Source: Nibrella saemangeumensis
GTDB lineage: Bacteria; Bacteroidota; Bacteroidia; Cytophagales; Spirosomataceae
Direction of reading: 5' to 3'
Length of the DNA stretch: 64,000 nt
NCBI RefSeq assembly: GCF_039541915.1
Contig: NZ_BAABHD010000084.1
Coordinates: forward strand, 434,001-498,000
A model generated the notes under the pieces. The model searched no databases, had not been told where the DNA came from, and saw only the letters and a program-made list of their open reading frames with translations. Numbering within the stretch: the stretch's first letter is position 1; each line of letters starts with the position of its first letter. The translations under genes and the position numbers were made by a program. Shown here one piece after another: positions 60,709-64,000 of this stretch.

Positions 60709-63700
60709 TCAGACGCTCATCTTCTTCTCCAACTCATTAATCACCAGATTCCAGCCGGCATCATTATCGGGCTTGCCAATGCTGATGACGTTCTTCTTCG
60801 TCTCCCCGGAATCGTCGGTTTGCTGAAACTGGGCCAGTTCGGTGCGTTGCCAGCCACAGGGCTGGAGTTCGATAAAGAAGAATTTGGACTTGCTGTCTTC
60901 CAGTTGTTTAATGGCCAGCGGAATTTCGGTTTTCATGATGTATTCGGTCGCCAGAAAATCGGGGCTGAGCAGGAAGATAACCACGTCGGAGTTCTTCATT
61001 TCGTTCCGGATGGCATCGTCCCATTTGGAGCCGGATTCGATCATGCGGTCGTACCAGGGGTCGATGATGCCGTTGGATTTCAGGATTTCCAGGTGTGTCA
61101 CGAATCGCCGGATGAAATCGGCGTTTTTGGACGAGTAGGAGATGAACAGCTTTTTGGGCAGTTGCTCAAAGTCCATGAGGTGCTTGAAGTCGTTTACGCT
61201 AAAGGTTTTGCCGTTTTGGGTAAACTCAAAGCGCTTATTGGCGGCTTCGTCGCGGAGGTACTGCACATCGAAAAATTCGCTGCTGTTGACGGAGATTTCC
61301 TTGCTCACGGTCCAGCCTTTGTTCAACTCATCCAGCGTGGCTTCAATCTCGCGTTCCAGCCCGTTTTTCCGGAAAGGGGTCATGGTCCAGATGTTGACGA
61401 TGCCCCTGGTCGTATCTTTCAGCAGTTCGACAAACACCATTTGTTTGCCGGTGCCTTCGCCCCGGCTGACGATGATGCCGTTGCGCCAGAAAGGAAAGTT
61501 GCGTATCCCGGCCGAGGTATCGATACTGGCCCCCTTCAGGTAGCGCGCAAACAGGTTCAGCAGCAGCGTTTTGTGGAAATAGGCGCGGTACAGGTAACGC
61601 AAATTGTTGTGGGTGAAGGCGTTCAGGAAAAAGGCCACCGATGAATCGGGTTTGACGGGCAGAAACTGCGGGGCCAGGTACTCGGTGTCGTTGATTTTCA
61701 GAATCGAGTTGTTGCGCAGCAGGAGCGCCAGTACGTCTTCGTGATGTTCTATGTGGCTGACCTGCTCTTTCCGGAAAAAGCCTTTATCGTTGCCTCGTTT
61801 GGCTACATCCATGATTTCCTTGATCAGCTCGTTCAACCGGTTGATCCGGGTGAATACCACGCCGTCGTCTTCGGAGCGTTTGTCGTAAAAGACAATGCCG
61901 ATGGCGTTCAGGATCTGGGCGATGATCTGCGCGTTCTCCTTGGTAAACCTCACCGCCGGGTCGTTGATGATGTCCTGACAGGCTTTCCAGAACTCGTCCA
62001 GCGACACGGCCCGGAAGGGTTGCGGCTGGTTCAGGTAGTGGTCGATGATTTTGTACTCAAACTCGATCAACTGGCGGCCGGTCAGGTTCAGCGCATTCAG
62101 GTAGTCACTCAGCACCTCAAACAGGATGCCGGTACGTTTCTGTTTCGTCAGCGAGAGGTTGAAATAACCGGCAATGTTGGGGTATCGCTCCGAGAGCGTT
62201 TTCTGATCCAATCGGCCCTCCTCCAGGTCGATCTTGTTTTGCAGGACCAGCACGGGCGCCGAGTTGCCCGATCTGGGTATGGCCTGGGTCGATGGCTGAA
62301 ATGAGGGCCGGAATTTGTCAATCAGGTTATAATTGATCGATTCCAGCCAGTATTCGAGCGGAAAGTTTTCGTAAACGAGCGCATCCGCCTGACCCGCTAC
62401 GGCTTCCGTTTCGACCGAGTAGTTATTGGTCGTGGTATCCCACAGCAAAATATAGGCCGTATCGTGCGAGTAGTACATCCGGTGGGAGTCGTGGTAGTAA
62501 TCCTGCCCGCCGAAATCGAAAATATTGACCTTCATCAACGTACCCGACTCCGATCTCAGAAAGGGTGCATCCCAACTTTTAATATCCAGCAGATGGGTGG
62601 AGTTGTGGTTGGGGGTCAGATCTGCACCCCGCAGAAATTCGCTGAAATTGGTTTTGCCTACCTTGCTGTTGCCGACCAGAATAAACTTGACGATTTCGAG
62701 CTTGCGGGTACCGTAGGTTTTAGCATCCGCGAAGTACTTAAGCACCGCCGACCGGCCCTTTTCAATCACTTCAATAGACGGTTCTGCCAGGGTTGAATTA
62801 TCCTTGATAAAAATGCCCTGTTCGCTGTCGTCATAACTATAGTGCAGGGCAACGTTCAGGCCATTTTTTATATGGATCAGCAGGGGCTTAATGGAGATAA
62901 TCTGGTTGTTGGTCAGCGTGATCCGTTTCAGGTTGGGTAACTGGCTCAGTTCGTCGAGTCGCTGGAGCCGGTTGTGCCCCATGTACAGGGTGGTTAGGAG
63001 TTGCAGGTGGGTAATGCCGGCCAGACTGTCGATCTGGTTAGACGATAAGCCCAGTAGTTTCAGCTCTGTATTTTTCTCCAGATTTTCAATCCGGCCAATT
63101 TTGTTGAATTGCAGATCGAGCACCTGAAGCCGGGTCAACGTATCCAGATGCTCGATCCGCTCCAGTTCGTTGTAGGTCATACTCAGCACTTTCAGCCTGG
63201 TCAGCGTCTCCAGGTTCTCAATTTTCCGGATGGCGTTGCGGTCCAGGTACAGTTCTTCCAGCTCGGTCATTTCCAGTAGGTCGCGGGGAATGGTTGTGAG
63301 GTTGCACTCTACAAGTTTCAGGGTGCCGGTTTTCTTTTCTTTTTCCTGCCGTATCAGTTCCAGCGCCCGGCTGTTCTGCTTCAGTTGCGCAATCGCCGTC
63401 AACGCACCGGCTATTTCGGTATAGGCATCTTCCCGGTTCAGAAACTCCTTAATGGGCTTGCCAAACCGGGGCAGCGCCTGAAACTCGGCGATGGGCGTTT
63501 GGCCCCAGGCACACTCCTCCAGAATAATCGGAATTACTTTAATGGCCGGATCACGCTTACCCCTTGCCAGAATCTCCGCCAGCTCGGGGTCTTTCCGGGT
63601 CGACTGCAGGTAGTTCTCCGAAACCAGCAGCAGGTACACATCGGCCTGCTGGCGAATCTCCTGTAGCCGCTGCTCCCAAACGTCACCCGGCATCAGGTTT

Positions 63701-63831
63701 TCGTCGGAGGAGAAGCGAACCGGCTCTTCGGTGGACCCAATAAATCGTTCGAGTTCCTGTTTGATCGATGCGTCGCGGTGAGAATACGATACAAAAACCT
63801 GTAAGGGCGGGGTTTGGTCAGCCAGTTTCAT
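60709..63831 (-). CDS. TIR-LRR-Roc-COR-TIR protein
   Basis: A 1040-residue cytoplasmic protein from ATG 63831; the longer frame uses TTG. An N-terminal TIR domain (about 10-140) starts QVFVSYSHRDASIKQELE, with candidate catalytic Glu83 in RKDPELAEI. Leucine-rich repeats follow (about 168-325; LYLDRNAIRKIENLETLTRL). The Roc GTPase has P-loop GNSKVGKT (387-394), DFGGQ (439-443) and NKID (532-535). A COR-like dimerisation region follows (about 590-850). A second TIR (892-1000) starts KKLFISYSSKNADF, with candidate Glu969 in ATEYIMKTE. Roco GTPases act as dimeric switches and TIR domains often degrade NAD+, so this looks like a sensor with NADase effectors at both ends. The function is inferred. 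Confidence 0.9.
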   Translation of the reverse strand: MKLADQTPPLQVFVSYSHRDASIKQELERFIGSTEEPVRFSSDENLMPGDVWEQRLQEIRQQADVYLLLVSENYLQSTRKDPELAEILARGKRDPAIKVIPIILEECAWGQTPIAEFQALPRFGKPIKEFLNREDAYTEIAGALTAIAQLKQNSRALELIRQEKEKKTGTLKLVECNLTTIPRDLLEMTELEELYLDRNAIRKIENLETLTRLKVLSMTYNELERIEHLDTLTRLQVLDLQFNKIGRIENLEKNTELKLLGLSSNQIDSLAGITHLQLLTTLYMGHNRLQRLDELSQLPNLKRITLTNNQIISIKPLLIHIKNGLNVALHYSYDDSEQGIFIKDNSTLAEPSIEVIEKGRSAVLKYFADAKTYGTRKLEIVKFILVGNSKVGKTNFSEFLRGADLTPNHNSTHLLDIKSWDAPFLRSESGTLMKVNIFDFGGQDYYHDSHRMYYSHDTAYILLWDTTTNNYSVETEAVAGQADALVYENFPLEYWLESINYNLIDKFRPSFQPSTQAIPRSGNSAPVLVLQNKIDLEEGRLDQKTLSERYPNIAGYFNLSLTKQKRTGILFEVLSDYLNALNLTGRQLIEFEYKIIDHYLNQPQPFRAVSLDEFWKACQDIINDPAVRFTKENAQIIAQILNAIGIVFYDKRSEDDGVVFTRINRLNELIKEIMDVAKRGNDKGFFRKEQVSHIEHHEDVLALLLRNNSILKINDTEYLAPQFLPVKPDSSVAFFLNAFTHNNLRYLYRAYFHKTLLLNLFARYLKGASIDTSAGIRNFPFWRNGIIVSRGEGTGKQMVFVELLKDTTRGIVNIWTMTPFRKNGLEREIEATLDELNKGWTVSKEISVNSSEFFDVQYLRDEAANKRFEFTQNGKTFSVNDFKHLMDFEQLPKKLFISYSSKNADFIRRFVTHLEILKSNGIIDPWYDRMIESGSKWDDAIRNEMKNSDVVIFLLSPDFLATEYIMKTEIPLAIKQLEDSKSKFFFIELQPCGWQRTELAQFQQTDDSGETKKNVISIGKPDNDAGWNLVINELEKKMSV

Positions 63832-64000
63832 GGCGCAGATCGGGTTAGGTTGGGAAAAATTTAGCAATTATTCCGCAGCAACGGGCTGCTTCACCGGAAA
63901 AATGTTGTGCGAAGCGACACCGGATAGTGGACCACAAACAGCAGAGGCCGGACCATGGCCAACTGGGATCCGGCAGGTCTTCCGTCTATCGTTCAGCGGC
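63832..64000. other. right-edge sequence without an assigned gene
   Basis: Upstream of the TIR-Roco gene. A plus-strand frame opens at ATG 63902 and runs to the edge, and a minus-strand frame entering from the edge ends near 63868. Neither is long or distinctive enough to call. Confidence 0.3.

Noticed and set aside
60676..61644. 322-residue plus-strand frame over the TIR-Roco gene
   Set aside because: Antisense shadow of a protein with many clear motifs.
54671..63867. Possible prophage or integrative element around the immune-like genes
   Set aside because: No integrase, transposase, tRNA, terminal repeats or phage genes were seen at either side inside the window.
1..64000. CRISPR arrays, tRNA or rRNA genes and insertion sequences
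   Set aside because: I looked for regularly spaced repeats, tRNA T-loop signatures and transposase frames by eye and found none.

Overview
The window looks like chromosomal DNA from a Bacteroidota bacterium, most likely order Cytophagales and a Spirosoma-like member of Spirosomataceae. I infer this from gene content, without any database search. The supporting features are a PorU-like C25 peptidase with a type IX-secretion-style C-terminal domain, a PadR/PspC/GIN-domain cluster, a CarboxypepD_reg-type outer-membrane beta-barrel protein, large multi-PAS histidine kinases with stand-alone receivers, and repeated Bacteroidota promoters (TTG, about 20 bp, TAnnTTTG). No rRNA, tRNA, CRISPR array, insertion sequence or prophage was seen.

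Layout. 1-8.5 kb: the 3' end of an unidentified membrane protein, a PorU2-like protease, then PadR, PspC-GIN and a second GIN protein. 8.6-12.1 kb: an OmpR-type regulator and sensor kinase, a candidate small RNA whose promoter carries the same 11-bp-phased CTAA repeats as the regulator gene, and two hotdog thioesterases. 12.1-19.6 kb: an NTF2-like secreted protein, the run UvrD-like helicase/PAP2 phosphatase/metF, a LuxR-type regulator and a small beta-barrel protein. 19.6-25.2 kb: hisG, hisD and hisC on the minus strand, preceded by a His-rich leader peptide and split by three unrelated genes. 25.4-34.2 kb: a signalling island with a five-PAS histidine kinase, stand-alone receivers, a LytTR-receiver protein of inverted domain order, cyanophycinase, a Gly-rich repeat protein and small unknown proteins. 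34.3-54.5 kb: mostly exported hydrolases and envelope proteins (amidohydrolases, CorA, an EEP nuclease/phosphatase, a ceramidase-like membrane protein, two M14 peptidases, a DUF1593 protein, an outer-membrane beta-barrel) plus another PAS kinase and an NmrA-like protein.

54.6-63.9 kb is the most unusual part. It holds a 1799-residue protein that fuses two alpha/beta-hydrolase modules to a CHAT caspase-like protease and a helical C-terminal tail. Facing it are a 177-residue unknown protein and a 1040-residue TIR-LRR-Roc-COR-TIR protein. Nucleotide-hydrolysing STAND-like or Roco switches, TIR NADases, lipases and CHAT proteases are recurrent parts of bacterial immune systems, so this is the best candidate for an undescribed defence or regulated-death locus. 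That role is inference from domains and neighbourhood.

Regulation is unusually readable. Canonical promoters stand in front of the his leader, hisC, PadR and a receiver gene. The leader peptide implies histidine-dependent control of hisGD. The PadR promoter carries a 17-bp-spaced repeated operator. Many convergent gene ends share bidirectional hairpin terminators.
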